NCBI GenBank assembly: GCA_964440345.1
Contig: CAYTSA010000031.1
Coordinates: 1-37,316 of the forward strand
Direction: 5' to 3'
Length of the DNA: 37,316 bases
DNA from: CAYTSA01 sp964440345
Lineage (GTDB): Bacteria; Desulfobacterota; Desulfovibrionia; Desulfovibrionales; Desulfovibrionaceae
Positions 14,161 to 23,249 of the stretch are shown piece after piece. Within the stretch, counting starts at the first letter, position 1. Each line of letters starts with the position of its first letter. The notes beneath the pieces are model-generated. The model was given only the letters and a program-made list of their open reading frames with translations, searched no databases and had not been told where the DNA came from. The translations under genes were made by a program, and so were the position numbers.

Positions 14161-16365
14161 ATGGCTGATACATCACAGCGCATAACCGTTTCAACGGAAA
14201 GAGCGGGCGACAAGAGCCGGCGCCGCAAAGAGCTGATTATTGCCGTCGCCATGATCTTTCTCACCGGCGTTTTCTCGTGGGTTGAAATCCAGTACATAGG
14301 AGTCAACTCATTAATTTTTATTGTCTTGCTGAACGTCAATTTCATACTGCTTCTGGTGGCGCTGCTTCTGGTCGCCCGCAATGTTGTGAAGCTTGTGCTG
14401 GAGCGCCGGCGCAACGTTTTAGGGTCCCATTTGCGGTCGCGTCTTGTGCTGGCCTTCATCTCTCTGTCCCTGGTGCCCACGCTGCTCATGTTTTTTATAA
14501 GTGTGAAATTTGTTCAGACATCGGTGGACTATTGGTTCAGAAGTCAAGTTGAAAACTCCATGGAGCAGGCGTTGGAGGTTGGCCGCTCGTTTTACGAAAC
14601 CGGGCGCAAGCGCATTGAGGCCCTGGCTCGCTCGGCGCTGGAACAGATTGAGGCCAATGGCCACCAGTGGGGCGGACCTGCCATGGACGCTTTTTGCAAG
14701 GAAAAAAAGCAAGAGTACGGCGTTGATCTGGTGGGAGCGCTTGACGCGTCTCACGCTATAGTCGTGTGGCGGGCAAACGACAAGGCAGACAGCGCCTGGG
14801 AGTCCATCAGCCCGACTCTGGACTGGCAGGCGCTGCAACAAGCCAGCCAGCCCTGGTCAACCATCTGGTCCGGGCCTGGCGCAGACATGGTCCTGGTGCT
14901 TTTGCCGGCAGACGCCGGCTATCTGGTGATGGGCGTTGTCCTCGGCCACGGTCTGAGCCACAGGCTCAATGAAGTGGTGCATGGCGTAGAAGAATACAAG
15001 AAACTGAAAATACTGAAGCATCCTCTCAAGGTCGCCTTGTATTTTATCATGGGGGGCCTCACCTTGCTTATTGTTTTTGGCTCTATTTGGTTCGGCTTTC
15101 GTTTGACCAAGGAGCTTACTGCTCCAATCCAGGCTTTGGTGGAAGGCGCAGAGCGCATTGCCAGGGGCGATTTGACTGTGCGGCTGAGCGACAGGGCCTC
15201 TGACGAACTGGGCGTGCTTGTCGCCTCTTTCAACAAGATGGCGGAGGATCTGGAGTCCAGCCGCCAAAGCCTTACTGAGAAGAACAGGGAGCTTGAACAG
15301 CGCGGTAGATACATGGAGGCTGTGCTGGACAACATAACCGCGGGCGTTATTTCGTTGAACTCCCAGGGGGTCGTCTCAACGGTGAACAAGGCCGCCAGTT
15401 CCATAATAAACGTGGAGCGCAGCCGCATAGCCGGACACAGACCTTCGGAGCTTCTCTACGGCGATTTCAATGAAATGCTGCTCAATATCAACGAGCACTT
15501 GCGCAAGAATCCCCATGGGCAGTGGCAGCGCCAGATAGACGTGCACATAGACGGCCAGGAGCGGAAGCTGCTGGTCAACGTGGTTTCCCTGGCGGGCCGG
15601 GGCCAGGCTGGAGATGAGCCGGACGGAGGCGGTTTGGTGGCTGTTTTCGAGGACATCACCGAGCTTGAGACCATGCAGCGGCTTGCGGCCTGGCGGGAGG
15701 TGGCCAGGCGTATTGCCCACGAGATAAAAAACCCGCTTACCCCCATCAAACTGTCTGCCCAGCGGCTGGAGCGGCGGCTGGCGCCTCTTGTTGACGATCC
15801 CGTGTTGTATGAGTGTACAAGCCTGATTATTACCCAAGTTGAGCAGCTGCAAAATATGGTGGCGGAGTTTTCCGCATTTGCTAAAATGCCGGAAGTGCAG
15901 TTGCAAACAGAAGACCCCAGGCCCATCATTGAGGAAGTGGCGGGCATGTTTAGGGTAAGTCACAGCGATATTGCCTGGACTTTGGATTTGGAAGAAGGTT
16001 TGCCGCACCTGAGGCTGGACAAGGAGGCTTTTCGCCGGGTGTGCCTGAACATTTTGGCCAATGCTGCAGAGGCCATAACCCAGGCCGCGCCAGGCGGCAA
16101 AGGCGGCGAGGCGTCAGTGACTGCCCGCCATGTCAAAGAAAGGGGGGTTGTCCGCTTTACTTTTTATGACAATGGACCTGGGTTGACGGCGGAAGAGCGC
16201 TCGCGGTTGTTCGAGCCGTATTTTTCACGCAAAAAGGGAGGCACTGGCCTGGGCATGACCATTGTCAAGTCCATCATCAACGACCATCACGGCTACGTAA
16301 GGGTCCAGGACGCCAGCGTGCAGGGGCAGGGTACGGCCATTATCGTAGAACTTCCCGTGGCATAA
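14161..16365 (+). CDS. NtrY-like membrane histidine kinase
   Basis: From ATG 14161 the protein has 734 residues. The frame is open to 14032, but the extra residues do not resemble a protein start, so the start is uncertain. The N-terminus has three transmembrane helices (E-L-I-I-A-V-A-M-I-F-L; S-L-I-F-I-V-L-L; L-V-L-A-F-I-S-L-S-L-V), then an extracytoplasmic sensor region (about 120-270) and a fourth helix (F-I-M-G-G-L-T-L-L-I-V-F). HAMP follows (about 315-370), then PAS (V-L-D-N-I-T-A-G-V-I-S-L), H-box (I-A-H-E-I-K-N-P-L-T-P-I) and ATPase domain (N-I-L-A-N-A-A-E-A-I; D-N-G-P-G-L; G-G-T-G-L-G-M). This is the NtrY architecture. Its partner should be the NtrX-like regulator at 17520, from which it is now separated by a repeat and an epimerase gene. 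Confidence 0.88.
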   Translation: MADTSQRITVSTERAGDKSRRRKELIIAVAMIFLTGVFSWVEIQYIGVNSLIFIVLLNVNFILLLVALLLVARNVVKLVLERRRNVLGSHLRSRLVLAFISLSLVPTLLMFFISVKFVQTSVDYWFRSQVENSMEQALEVGRSFYETGRKRIEALARSALEQIEANGHQWGGPAMDAFCKEKKQEYGVDLVGALDASHAIVVWRANDKADSAWESISPTLDWQALQQASQPWSTIWSGPGADMVLVLLPADAGYLVMGVVLGHGLSHRLNEVVHGVEEYKKLKILKHPLKVALYFIMGGLTLLIVFGSIWFGFRLTKELTAPIQALVEGAERIARGDLTVRLSDRASDELGVLVASFNKMAEDLESSRQSLTEKNRELEQRGRYMEAVLDNITAGVISLNSQGVVSTVNKAASSIINVERSRIAGHRPSELLYGDFNEMLLNINEHLRKNPHGQWQRQIDVHIDGQERKLLVNVVSLAGRGQAGDEPDGGGLVAVFEDITELETMQRLAAWREVARRIAHEIKNPLTPIKLSAQRLERRLAPLVDDPVLYECTSLIITQVEQLQNMVAEFSAFAKMPEVQLQTEDPRPIIEEVAGMFRVSHSDIAWTLDLEEGLPHLRLDKEAFRRVCLNILANAAEAITQAAPGGKGGEASVTARHVKERGVVRFTFYDNGPGLTAEERSRLFEPYFSRKKGGTGLGMTIVKSIINDHHGYVRVQDASVQGQGTAIIVELPVA

Positions 16366-16506
16366 CAGACTGTTAAATAATTTACGATGGCTGCGTTCCT
16401 TCAAAAAATTGAAACTCTCATGTAGTATGCCTGCACGTCGGTCTGAACTATTTTTACGCCTTATCCTTATGGTTTTTGAACAGCCTGCGATAACGAACTT
16501 TTTAAC
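16363..16506 (+). repeat. R1 repeat copy A (complete)
   Basis: An R1 element of about 144 bases starts with the TAA stop codon of the NtrY-like gene. Recognisable blocks in order are TAACAGACTGTT, CGATGGCTGCGTT, CTTCAAAAA, GCACGTCGGTCTGAAC, TTTTTGAACAGCCTGCGA and the end TTTTTAAC. The ends are imperfect inverted repeats, and TTCAAAAA can pair with the later GAACTATTTTT-type block to make a long hairpin. Other copies are at 23250 (minus), 23553 (plus) and 27426 (minus). It has no coding capacity. A terminator, processing or regulatory role at gene ends is possible. Confidence 0.75.
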
Positions 16507-16572
16507 CATCTGGTGCGTCTTTTTACACACGGTCTTCAGGATTTTTTTTGAGCAACGTACAAGGAGCAACAA

Positions 16573-17469
16573 ATGCGCGCAGTCATATTGGGAGGCACAG
16601 GTTTCATCGGCTCTCGCCTTGTTCAGAAATTGGTGCAGAAGAATCATGACGTTGCCGTCGTTACCCGCAGCCCGGACAAGCAAGGAGGACGTTTGCCGGA
16701 TGGCGTATCGGCCATAGGCTATGGCGAGCTGGCTTCTACTCTGGACGGCGCTGACGCAGTCATAAACCTGGCCGGCGCCAGCATTGCCGAAAAATGGACG
16801 CCAGAGCACAAGAAACGCATCGTAGACAGCAGGGTCCAGTCGTGCCGGACCCTGGCGGACGCCATACGGGAAACAGCGAGCCAGCCCAAAGTCTGGATTC
16901 AGGGTTCTGCTGTCGGGTATTACGGAGACACGAAACAGGCGGTGGTGGATGAATCGGCCCCAGCTGGCCAGGGGTTTCTGGCCGAAACAGCGCTCAAGTG
17001 GGAAGCCGCCGCCCGCGAAGGGGAAGAGATGGGCGTCCGGCTTGTGTGGGTGCGCACGGGCGTGGTGCTGGGCCGAGGGGGCGGGCTCATGGAGAAATTT
17101 CTCCCGCCGTTCAAGTTTTTCGTCGGCGGACCCCTGGGCCACGGCAAGCAAGGGGTCTCCTGGGTGCATATGGATGACGAGACCGGGGCCATACTCCACC
17201 TGATGGAGAACGAGTCCGCATCCGGCCCCTACAATCTGACAGCCCCAGAGCCGGTGAATATGGACCAGTTCTGCCGGACCCTGGGCAAGGTTCTGGCCCG
17301 CCCGTCATGGCTGCGGGCGCCTTCCTTTGCACTGCGTCTTGCGCTGGGGGAAATGGCCAAGGAGATGATTTTGGCCGGGCAATTCGCTACTCCCAAACGA
17401 TTGTTGGAAAGCGGGTATTCCTTTGTATACCCCACACTGGCCGCGGCTTTGGAAAATTTGACGGAGTGA
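16573..17469 (+). CDS. TIGR01777-family NAD(P)-dependent epimerase (YfcH-like)
   Basis: This 298-residue protein opens with the Rossmann motif G-G-T-G-F-I-G and continues with V-I-N-L-A-G-A-S-I (about residues 56-68), a feature of the YfcH/TIGR01777 group of extended short-chain dehydrogenases. It also has the expected W-V-H-M-D-D segment (about 197-202) and the C-terminal region of that family, which ends in a hydrophobic, basic tail. The reaction is unknown; these proteins are thought to be nucleotide-sugar epimerase relatives. ATG 16573 follows AAGGAG. It lies between the NtrY-like kinase and the NtrX-like regulator and so may be co-transcribed with them, but nothing in the sequence ties its chemistry to that pathway. 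Confidence 0.87.
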   Translation: MRAVILGGTGFIGSRLVQKLVQKNHDVAVVTRSPDKQGGRLPDGVSAIGYGELASTLDGADAVINLAGASIAEKWTPEHKKRIVDSRVQSCRTLADAIRETASQPKVWIQGSAVGYYGDTKQAVVDESAPAGQGFLAETALKWEAAAREGEEMGVRLVWVRTGVVLGRGGGLMEKFLPPFKFFVGGPLGHGKQGVSWVHMDDETGAILHLMENESASGPYNLTAPEPVNMDQFCRTLGKVLARPSWLRAPSFALRLALGEMAKEMILAGQFATPKRLLESGYSFVYPTLAAALENLTE

Positions 17470-17519
17470 GGCCAAAGCCGCATGATGATGTCTAGCAACG
17501 CACAGCAGCAAGGAACGGC

Positions 17520-18899
17520 ATGGCGGCTCGAATATGCATAGTGGACGATGAAGCAGGGGTGCGCTTGTCTCTGCGGGGGATACTGGAGGACGAAGGCTAC
17601 GCCGTCGCTGAGGCGGAAAGCGCAGAGCAAGGGCTGGCCCTGCTTCAGGATGAACCGGCAGATCTCGTCTTTCTGGATATATGGCTGCCCGGCATGGACG
17701 GGCTCAAGGCCCTGGAAGCTATTGGCGAGCAGCTCCCTGGGCTTCCTGTGGTCATGATTTCCGGCCACGGCAACATTGAAACAGCCGTAGACGCCATCAA
17801 GCACGGCGCCTTTGATTTTATAGAAAAACCCTTGTCGCTGGAAAAAGTGGTCATCACTGCCGAGAAGGCGCTGGAATTCTCCCGGCTGCGGCAGGAGAAC
17901 ATCATACTGCGCTCCAAGCTGCCGCAAAGCCAGGCAACGGACCTCACCGGCTCCTCCGGGCTCATCCGCAGACTGCGGGAGGATATTCAGCGCGTGGCCC
18001 CTACCGACGCGTGGGTGCTCATTACCGGAGAAAACGGCACAGGCAAGGAAATAATTGCCAGGTCCGTACACCTGCAATCCCGACGCAAAGACAGACCCAT
18101 GGTGGCCGTCAACTGCGCCGCTATTCCTGAAGAACTCATTGAGTCGGAACTGTTTGGCCACGAGAAGGGCTCTTTCACCGGCGCCGGCGCCAGCACGCCG
18201 GGAAAGTTTGAAATGGCCCACAAGGGAACGCTGTTTCTCGATGAAATCGGCGACATGAGCCTGAAAACACAAGCAAAGATTTTACGGATACTCCAGGAAC
18301 AGTCTTTTGAGCGCCTCGGAAGCAGAAAGACCATCAAAGTGGACGTGCGGGTTATCGCAGCCACCAACAAAAATCTGGAGGCAGAAATAGACGCTGGCAG
18401 TTTTCGACAGGATTTGTACTACCGGCTTCGGGTTATTCCCCTGCATGCGCCGCCTTTGCGCGAACGTCCTGAAGACCTGCCAGAATTGATAGCAGAGTTC
18501 ACCAACATGTTCTGCAAGGAGAACGGAGCTCGTCCTGTGGAGTTTGAGCCAGACGCGATGAAGCAGCTTGCCCGCTACCCTTGGCCCGGCAATGTCCGAG
18601 AGTTGAAAAATTTTGTGGAGCGGATGCACATCATGCACCCCGGCGTGGTCGCAAGCGAAGACATGCTTCCCAGCGAATACCGGTCTGCAGCCGCGAGCCC
18701 CAAGCCGCAGAGCCTTTCCAGCCCCAGCTACGGCGGTCTTGATTTCAAAACCGCAAGAAGCGAGTTTGAACGCGCTTATCTGGAGTCCAAGCTGCAAGAA
18801 TACAAAGGCAACGTCGCCAACCTGGCTGAAGTTGTGGGCCTGGAGCGCAGCTATCTCTACCGCAAACTCAAGGCCTACGGCATCCTCACTTCAGAATAA
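17520..18899 (+). CDS. NtrX-like sigma-54-dependent response regulator
   Basis: The 459-residue protein has an N-terminal receiver (I-V-D-D-E; phosphoacceptor in F-L-D-I-W-L-P-G; F-I-E-K-P), a central AAA+ domain and a C-terminal Fis-type helix-turn-helix. In the AAA+ part, Walker A is G-E-N-G-T-G-K-E, the sigma-54 contact loop is G-S-F-T-G-A and Walker B is L-F-L-D-E-I-G-D. The end reads N-V-A-N-L-A-E-V-V-G-L-E-R-S-Y-L-Y-R-K-L. It should therefore activate sigma-54 promoters when phosphorylated, most probably by the NtrY-like kinase at 14161. ATG 17520 follows AAGGAA. The Fis-type end and the DUF4390-NtrY context favour NtrX over NtrC. Its targets cannot be read from this window. Confidence 0.92.
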   Translation: MAARICIVDDEAGVRLSLRGILEDEGYAVAEAESAEQGLALLQDEPADLVFLDIWLPGMDGLKALEAIGEQLPGLPVVMISGHGNIETAVDAIKHGAFDFIEKPLSLEKVVITAEKALEFSRLRQENIILRSKLPQSQATDLTGSSGLIRRLREDIQRVAPTDAWVLITGENGTGKEIIARSVHLQSRRKDRPMVAVNCAAIPEELIESELFGHEKGSFTGAGASTPGKFEMAHKGTLFLDEIGDMSLKTQAKILRILQEQSFERLGSRKTIKVDVRVIAATNKNLEAEIDAGSFRQDLYYRLRVIPLHAPPLRERPEDLPELIAEFTNMFCKENGARPVEFEPDAMKQLARYPWPGNVRELKNFVERMHIMHPGVVASEDMLPSEYRSAAASPKPQSLSSPSYGGLDFKTARSEFERAYLESKLQEYKGNVANLAEVVGLERSYLYRKLKAYGILTSE

Positions 18900-18932
18900 C
18901 GTTTTCCGCATCGCGCTGTCAGGAGCGCCCCA

Positions 18933-20486
18933 ATGTCAACACCCCGAAATATAGACGCTTACAATCCCAGCCGCCACGTCCCAGACCCGTCGCTCGCAGC
19001 ATTGGTCCCCTTTGCTGCTGCCCGCAAATACAGGCTGGCGCCCCTGCAGGTGGCGGGAGGCGTCCTGCTGGCGGCCATGGTCCACCCCATGGACATGGTG
19101 GCTGTGGACGTTCTGGAAAAGTCCACCGGACTTGAGGTGGACGCCCTGGCCTGCAGCGAAGAGCAACTGGCAGAGCTGTTTTTCCAATTGTACGGCGGAG
19201 CCAGTGAAACAGAGCTTGCGCTGAGCCATTTCAGCGACATGTCCATTGACGGGGACGCTGACGCCGGCGGCATGGATTTGTCCTTGCAGCTTCAGGAACA
19301 GACAGACAGCGGCCAGGAGGAAACAGAGAACCAGGCGCCTGTTATCAAGCTGGTGAACACCATCCTGGCTCGGGCGGTCAATGAAAGAGCCAGCGACATC
19401 CACATAAGCCCGGAGGAAGACAAAACCCTGATCCGGTTTCGCATAGACGGCTTTCTGCGGCAGGCCCCGTCGCCTCACCGCTCCTTTTTTTCTCCGGTGG
19501 TCTCCCGTATCAAGGTGCTGGCGAACATGGACATCTCCAGCTCCAGGATTCCCCAGGACGGCCGGTTTTCGTTCACCATGGAAGCGCAGCGCTACAGTGT
19601 GCGCGTTTCCACGTTTCCCACCATTTATGGCGAGAACATGGTGCTGCGGATTCTGAACCAGGAAGACCAGGGACTGGCCATAGACGAGCTGGGCTTGTCG
19701 CAAGAGAACAAGGCAAAACTGCAGCGCGTCATCCTCCGCCCCTATGGCCTGTTCTTGTCCACCGGCCCCACCGGCAGCGGGAAGACCACCCTGCAGTATG
19801 CTGTTCTGCGCACCATAAACCGGCCAGACATCAATATCATGACCTTGGAAGATCCTGTGGAGTACCGGATAAAGAATATTCGCCAGGGGCAGCTGAACCG
19901 CAGGGCGGGCATGACCTTTGCCAGCGGGCTGCGGTCCATACTCCGGCAGGACCCGGACGTGATCATGGTGGGCGAGATACGCGATCTGGAGACTGCCGCC
20001 GTGGCCATTCAGGCCGCCGTGACAGGCCACCGGGTCTTCAGCACTGTACACACCAACGACGCCGCCAGCGCGGTGACCCGGCTGCTCGACATGGGCGTGG
20101 AGCCGTATCTTCTTAGTTCTACGCTGCAGGTGGCCATAGGGCAGCGCTTGCTGCGGCGCATTTGCCCCCACTGCGCAGAACCAGCCGCTCCGCCCAGGCA
20201 GGCCCTGGAGGCAATGGACCTGACCCCGGACGACGGGCCCTTTTATGCCGGCGCGGGCTGCCGGCGCTGCAACAACACTGGTTTTTTGGGCCGCACCGGC
20301 ATTTTTGAAGTACTGGTTGTAGACGAAATGCTCAAAGACATGCTGCTGCACAGAGCGTCCGCCCATCAGATTGTGCAGGCGGCGCAGAAACATCACGGAT
20401 ATCAGACCTTGCGCATGGATGCGCGGCGCAAAGCGCTTGAAGGCGTCACCACCATTGCCGAGGCCTTGTCTGCGGTTATTGTGTAG
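18933..20486 (+). CDS. GspE/PilB-family secretion or pilus assembly ATPase
   Basis: The 517-residue ATPase has an N-terminal GspE_N-type domain (about 1-110), then a linker and the catalytic core. Visible motifs are R-A-S-D-I-H-I, Walker A G-P-T-G-S-G-K-T-T, the Asp box around T-L-E-D-P-V-E, Walker B D-P-D-V-I-M-V-G-E-I-R-D and the His box (T-G-H-R-V-F-S-T-V-H-T-N-D). A zinc-finger pair follows, with C-P-H-C and C-R-R-C about 35 residues apart. It powers a type II secretion or type IV pilus machine as a cytoplasmic hexamer. ATG 18933 follows AGGAG. No other secretion or pilus gene lies next to it, so the system it serves is unclear. Its last 11 bases overlap the end of the convergent gene. 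Confidence 0.92.
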   Translation: MSTPRNIDAYNPSRHVPDPSLAALVPFAAARKYRLAPLQVAGGVLLAAMVHPMDMVAVDVLEKSTGLEVDALACSEEQLAELFFQLYGGASETELALSHFSDMSIDGDADAGGMDLSLQLQEQTDSGQEETENQAPVIKLVNTILARAVNERASDIHISPEEDKTLIRFRIDGFLRQAPSPHRSFFSPVVSRIKVLANMDISSSRIPQDGRFSFTMEAQRYSVRVSTFPTIYGENMVLRILNQEDQGLAIDELGLSQENKAKLQRVILRPYGLFLSTGPTGSGKTTLQYAVLRTINRPDINIMTLEDPVEYRIKNIRQGQLNRRAGMTFASGLRSILRQDPDVIMVGEIRDLETAAVAIQAAVTGHRVFSTVHTNDAASAVTRLLDMGVEPYLLSSTLQVAIGQRLLRRICPHCAEPAAPPRQALEAMDLTPDDGPFYAGAGCRRCNNTGFLGRTGIFEVLVVDEMLKDMLLHRASAHQIVQAAQKHHGYQTLRMDARRKALEGVTTIAEALSAVIV

Positions 20487-23205
20487 CGCGCTCCTTCTCC
20501 GGTTTGTTCTGTTCTTTCACCCAGCTCAGTGGTTCCGAGCCGGCGAACACTTCCTCGATGTCTTTGCGTATCTTGGAGGTGTAGCGGGACACGTCCGCCT
20601 CGCTGGACATGACCATGTCTATCTGCCGCGTGTGGATGACAAGGTAGCCGAGCACCCGCAAGGCGTGGAACATCTCTTCCGGCGGCCGGCCGCTGATGCG
20701 CGAGGTCAGGTTGTCGTCCCGTATTTCAGAGTTGAAACCGTAATCTTCGAGTAGACTGCCAATGAGCTGAACCCGGCGGATGCGCCGGTCGTCATCAGCC
20801 GCGCCGCCCTGGAACTGGAAACTGGCGTAGCTTTCCGAGGGCCGGCCGGTGACCAGTGTTTCAACTGTGCAAAAATGGTAGCCCAGCCGCGTGGTCATGC
20901 AGCAATAATGCTCCGATATCATGAAATAGTTGCGTTCGGCTTGCTTGGGGGGAGCGCCCGCGGCCAGGCTGCGGTCAGTGGTGGACCGGAACATCACGGC
21001 CAAAAAGCCGCCGCCGTCAATGGGCGGGGGGCCGGTCCAGGGCGCAGCTGTCACGCCTTCCCACAAGGCGAGCATGGGCTTGCAGGCAATGTGCTCCAGC
21101 CGGACGAATTTGCCTGGCTCTTCCACGCTGAAGGCGTTTTCCAGATTCAGGACCCACCAGCGGGTGGCGGCGTGGGTAAACAGCTGCTTGCTGGAGCGCT
21201 CGGGGAAATGGTGGTCCCGGCCGAAACGGAACATCTCGTGCACGGCTTTTTCATGGCAGTAGCGGGTTATGTCATGATACGTGCGCACGTTTTTGATGCG
21301 AAAATGGGGCGAGGACGGGTCCAAAAGGTTGAGCGGCGTGATAAACGACGCGGCTTCGGCCAGAGCCCGGCGTATGGGAGTGTCCAGGCTCTGCCAGGAG
21401 ATGGAGTCTTCACCTTCGTCACCGTCTTCTTCCCAGTCGGGTTGCCCATCAGTTTCAGCTGTTGCCCCCGGGTCTACAGAGCCGGGCTTGCTAGGCTGTT
21501 TCTTTTTCGAGCGCTTGGGAGGCGGCAAGTCTGGCAGCACCATGCAGCGGTCGGCGTCCACAGTGACTTCCATTCCGTCTTCCAGGGCGTCGACGGCGCC
21601 TTCAAGGCCAAAAATTGCTGGAATGGAGTATTCGCGGCAGACGTTGGCCAAGTGGCCGACCACGCTGCCTGTTTCAGCCACCACGGCGTTGATGCGCCCC
21701 AGCAGCGAGGCCAGTTCCGGCAAAGCCTGGTGGACCACAAGCACCCCGTGTTTAGGAAAATCCAGCATGTCCAGCGTCTTGCGTACGACTTTGACCTTTC
21801 CGCCAGCAACTCCCTTAGAGGCCGGCCCGCCCCCCCGCAGCAACACGCCGCCGCCGTCATTCAGTTCTTCGCTGTCATGTGTTTCTGCCTCCAATGGAAC
21901 AGGCGAAGCCTGCAGGGGACGGCTTTGCAACAGCACGACGTGGCTGCACTGGTCAATGGCCCACTCTACGTCCTGGGGGCCGCCGAAATGGCTTTCCAGC
22001 CGCAAGGCCATGGTCGCCAGGGCCAGGACCTCCTTGTCGGAAATGGATGGGGCGTGGACTTCTTCCGGTTCCACCGGGTCCCGGGAAACGCCTTCTTCTG
22101 GCAAGGATGTGTACTTGCAGTCTTTGTCCGTGACCTGTTTTTCCAGCACTTGGGAGGCGTCTTCGGAAACCCGGAATACATCCCCGGCGCAGCGGCCCTC
22201 CACCACTGCCTTGGGCAATCCCAGCACTGAGTTGACCACCATGCCTGGTTTGCCGCCCAGGGGGTTGCGGGTGTAGAGCACCCCGCCGGCCCGGCAGTCA
22301 ACCATCTGCAACACGCCTACAGCCATGACCGAGTCGTAGTCAGGTATGCCGCGGTTCAGCCGGTGGGTCATGGCCGGTAGGCTGTACAGGCTGGCCACCA
22401 CATCCTTGTAGGCTGTCCTCAGGTTTTCCGGGGCCACATTCACTTCTGAACGGTGCAGACCGGCAAAGGAAGTCTCGGCGCCGTCTTCAAAGAGCGAGCT
22501 GGAGCGCACAGCCATGTGTCCGCCATAACGGGACGCTGCTTCCAGAAAGGCGTTTTCAAGGTCCTCAGGCAGAGGGCTGCCGGCGATGAGGTCCTGGATG
22601 TCCGAACTGAGAGCGTGCATTTCGTCCAGGCTGGTGGCGTTGGCGGAACGTATGCGCCGGTCGATCTCTTCGCCCAGCTCGTTGGAGCGCATGAACCGGT
22701 GAAAGCCAGAGGCTGTGACGGCAAAGCCTTTGGGCGCGGGGAGACCGAGGACGTTTTGAATCTCGCCTAACACGGCGATTTTTGAGCCCACCTCCTCGGC
22801 GTTGGCCAGGGTCATGTCGTCCACATGAAGTATATAAGGCCCTTTTTTGGGCTCTCGGGCAGGGGCCAAATGGCTGTTCAGTTCACCCTGGATTTCATGC
22901 ATGCGCTCCTTGAGCGCGTCGTACTTGCCAGGCGCCAGCCGAGTCATGCTGTCCACAATTTTCCACACTTCCAGTGAGACGTGGGCGCTGAGCGTACGAA
23001 CACGGACCATGCTGAAAGGTTCGTCGCCGTAAAGCAGCTCCTGGATGGCGGCTATGTCGTTCAAAGCGCCGCGGTTGGCCCGCAGAAGACGGCGAAACCA
23101 GTGGTAGCGTTCGCGGAATTCCAAGCGCAAACGCACAGTTTCTTCAGGGTCGCGCACGTCATTGGGTCTGCGGAAGACGTCGAGCAATGTTTTGAAGGGA
23201 TTCAA
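20476..23205 (-). CDS. PEP-synthase-like ATP-grasp and swivel protein with novel C-terminus
   Basis: From TTG 23205 (GGAGG five bases upstream) the protein has 909 residues. ATGs at 23268, 23244 and 23238 are in frame but lack ribosome sites, and the first lies in an R1 repeat. After a helical N-terminal region (about 1-120), an ATP-grasp domain like that of PEP synthase or pyruvate phosphate dikinase runs to about 430 (P-K-G-F-A-V-T, M-A-V-R-S-S-S-L-F-E-D, S-F-A-G, G-G-V-L-Y-T-R-N-P, then D-V-E-W-A-I-D and L-L-Q-S-R-P-L). A phosphohistidine swivelling domain follows (about 480-570, E-T-G-S-V-V-G-H-L-A-N). After an acidic linker, about 290 C-terminal residues (T-P-L-N-L-L-D-P, Y-H-D-I-T-R-Y-C-H-E-K-A) replace the PEP/pyruvate TIM barrel. 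It could phosphorylate a different acceptor from ATP. Function unknown. Confidence 0.8.
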   Translation of the reverse strand: MNPFKTLLDVFRRPNDVRDPEETVRLRLEFRERYHWFRRLLRANRGALNDIAAIQELLYGDEPFSMVRVRTLSAHVSLEVWKIVDSMTRLAPGKYDALKERMHEIQGELNSHLAPAREPKKGPYILHVDDMTLANAEEVGSKIAVLGEIQNVLGLPAPKGFAVTASGFHRFMRSNELGEEIDRRIRSANATSLDEMHALSSDIQDLIAGSPLPEDLENAFLEAASRYGGHMAVRSSSLFEDGAETSFAGLHRSEVNVAPENLRTAYKDVVASLYSLPAMTHRLNRGIPDYDSVMAVGVLQMVDCRAGGVLYTRNPLGGKPGMVVNSVLGLPKAVVEGRCAGDVFRVSEDASQVLEKQVTDKDCKYTSLPEEGVSRDPVEPEEVHAPSISDKEVLALATMALRLESHFGGPQDVEWAIDQCSHVVLLQSRPLQASPVPLEAETHDSEELNDGGGVLLRGGGPASKGVAGGKVKVVRKTLDMLDFPKHGVLVVHQALPELASLLGRINAVVAETGSVVGHLANVCREYSIPAIFGLEGAVDALEDGMEVTVDADRCMVLPDLPPPKRSKKKQPSKPGSVDPGATAETDGQPDWEEDGDEGEDSISWQSLDTPIRRALAEAASFITPLNLLDPSSPHFRIKNVRTYHDITRYCHEKAVHEMFRFGRDHHFPERSSKQLFTHAATRWWVLNLENAFSVEEPGKFVRLEHIACKPMLALWEGVTAAPWTGPPPIDGGGFLAVMFRSTTDRSLAAGAPPKQAERNYFMISEHYCCMTTRLGYHFCTVETLVTGRPSESYASFQFQGGAADDDRRIRRVQLIGSLLEDYGFNSEIRDDNLTSRISGRPPEEMFHALRVLGYLVIHTRQIDMVMSSEADVSRYTSKIRKDIEEVFAGSEPLSWVKEQNKPEKERATQ

Positions 23206-23249
23206 TGCGGCCTCCAGGCGTGAAAAGTTCCAGTACATCAACATTGCCT

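Noticed and set aside
18936..20396. 486-codon minus-strand frame opposite the GspE-like ATPase
   Set aside because: The opposite strand carries a complete set of GspE motifs; this frame has none.
20875..22276. Long plus-strand frames opposite the PEP-synthase-like gene
   Set aside because: They are antisense to conserved ATP-grasp and swivel motifs and have Ser/Pro-rich or Gln/His-rich shadow composition.
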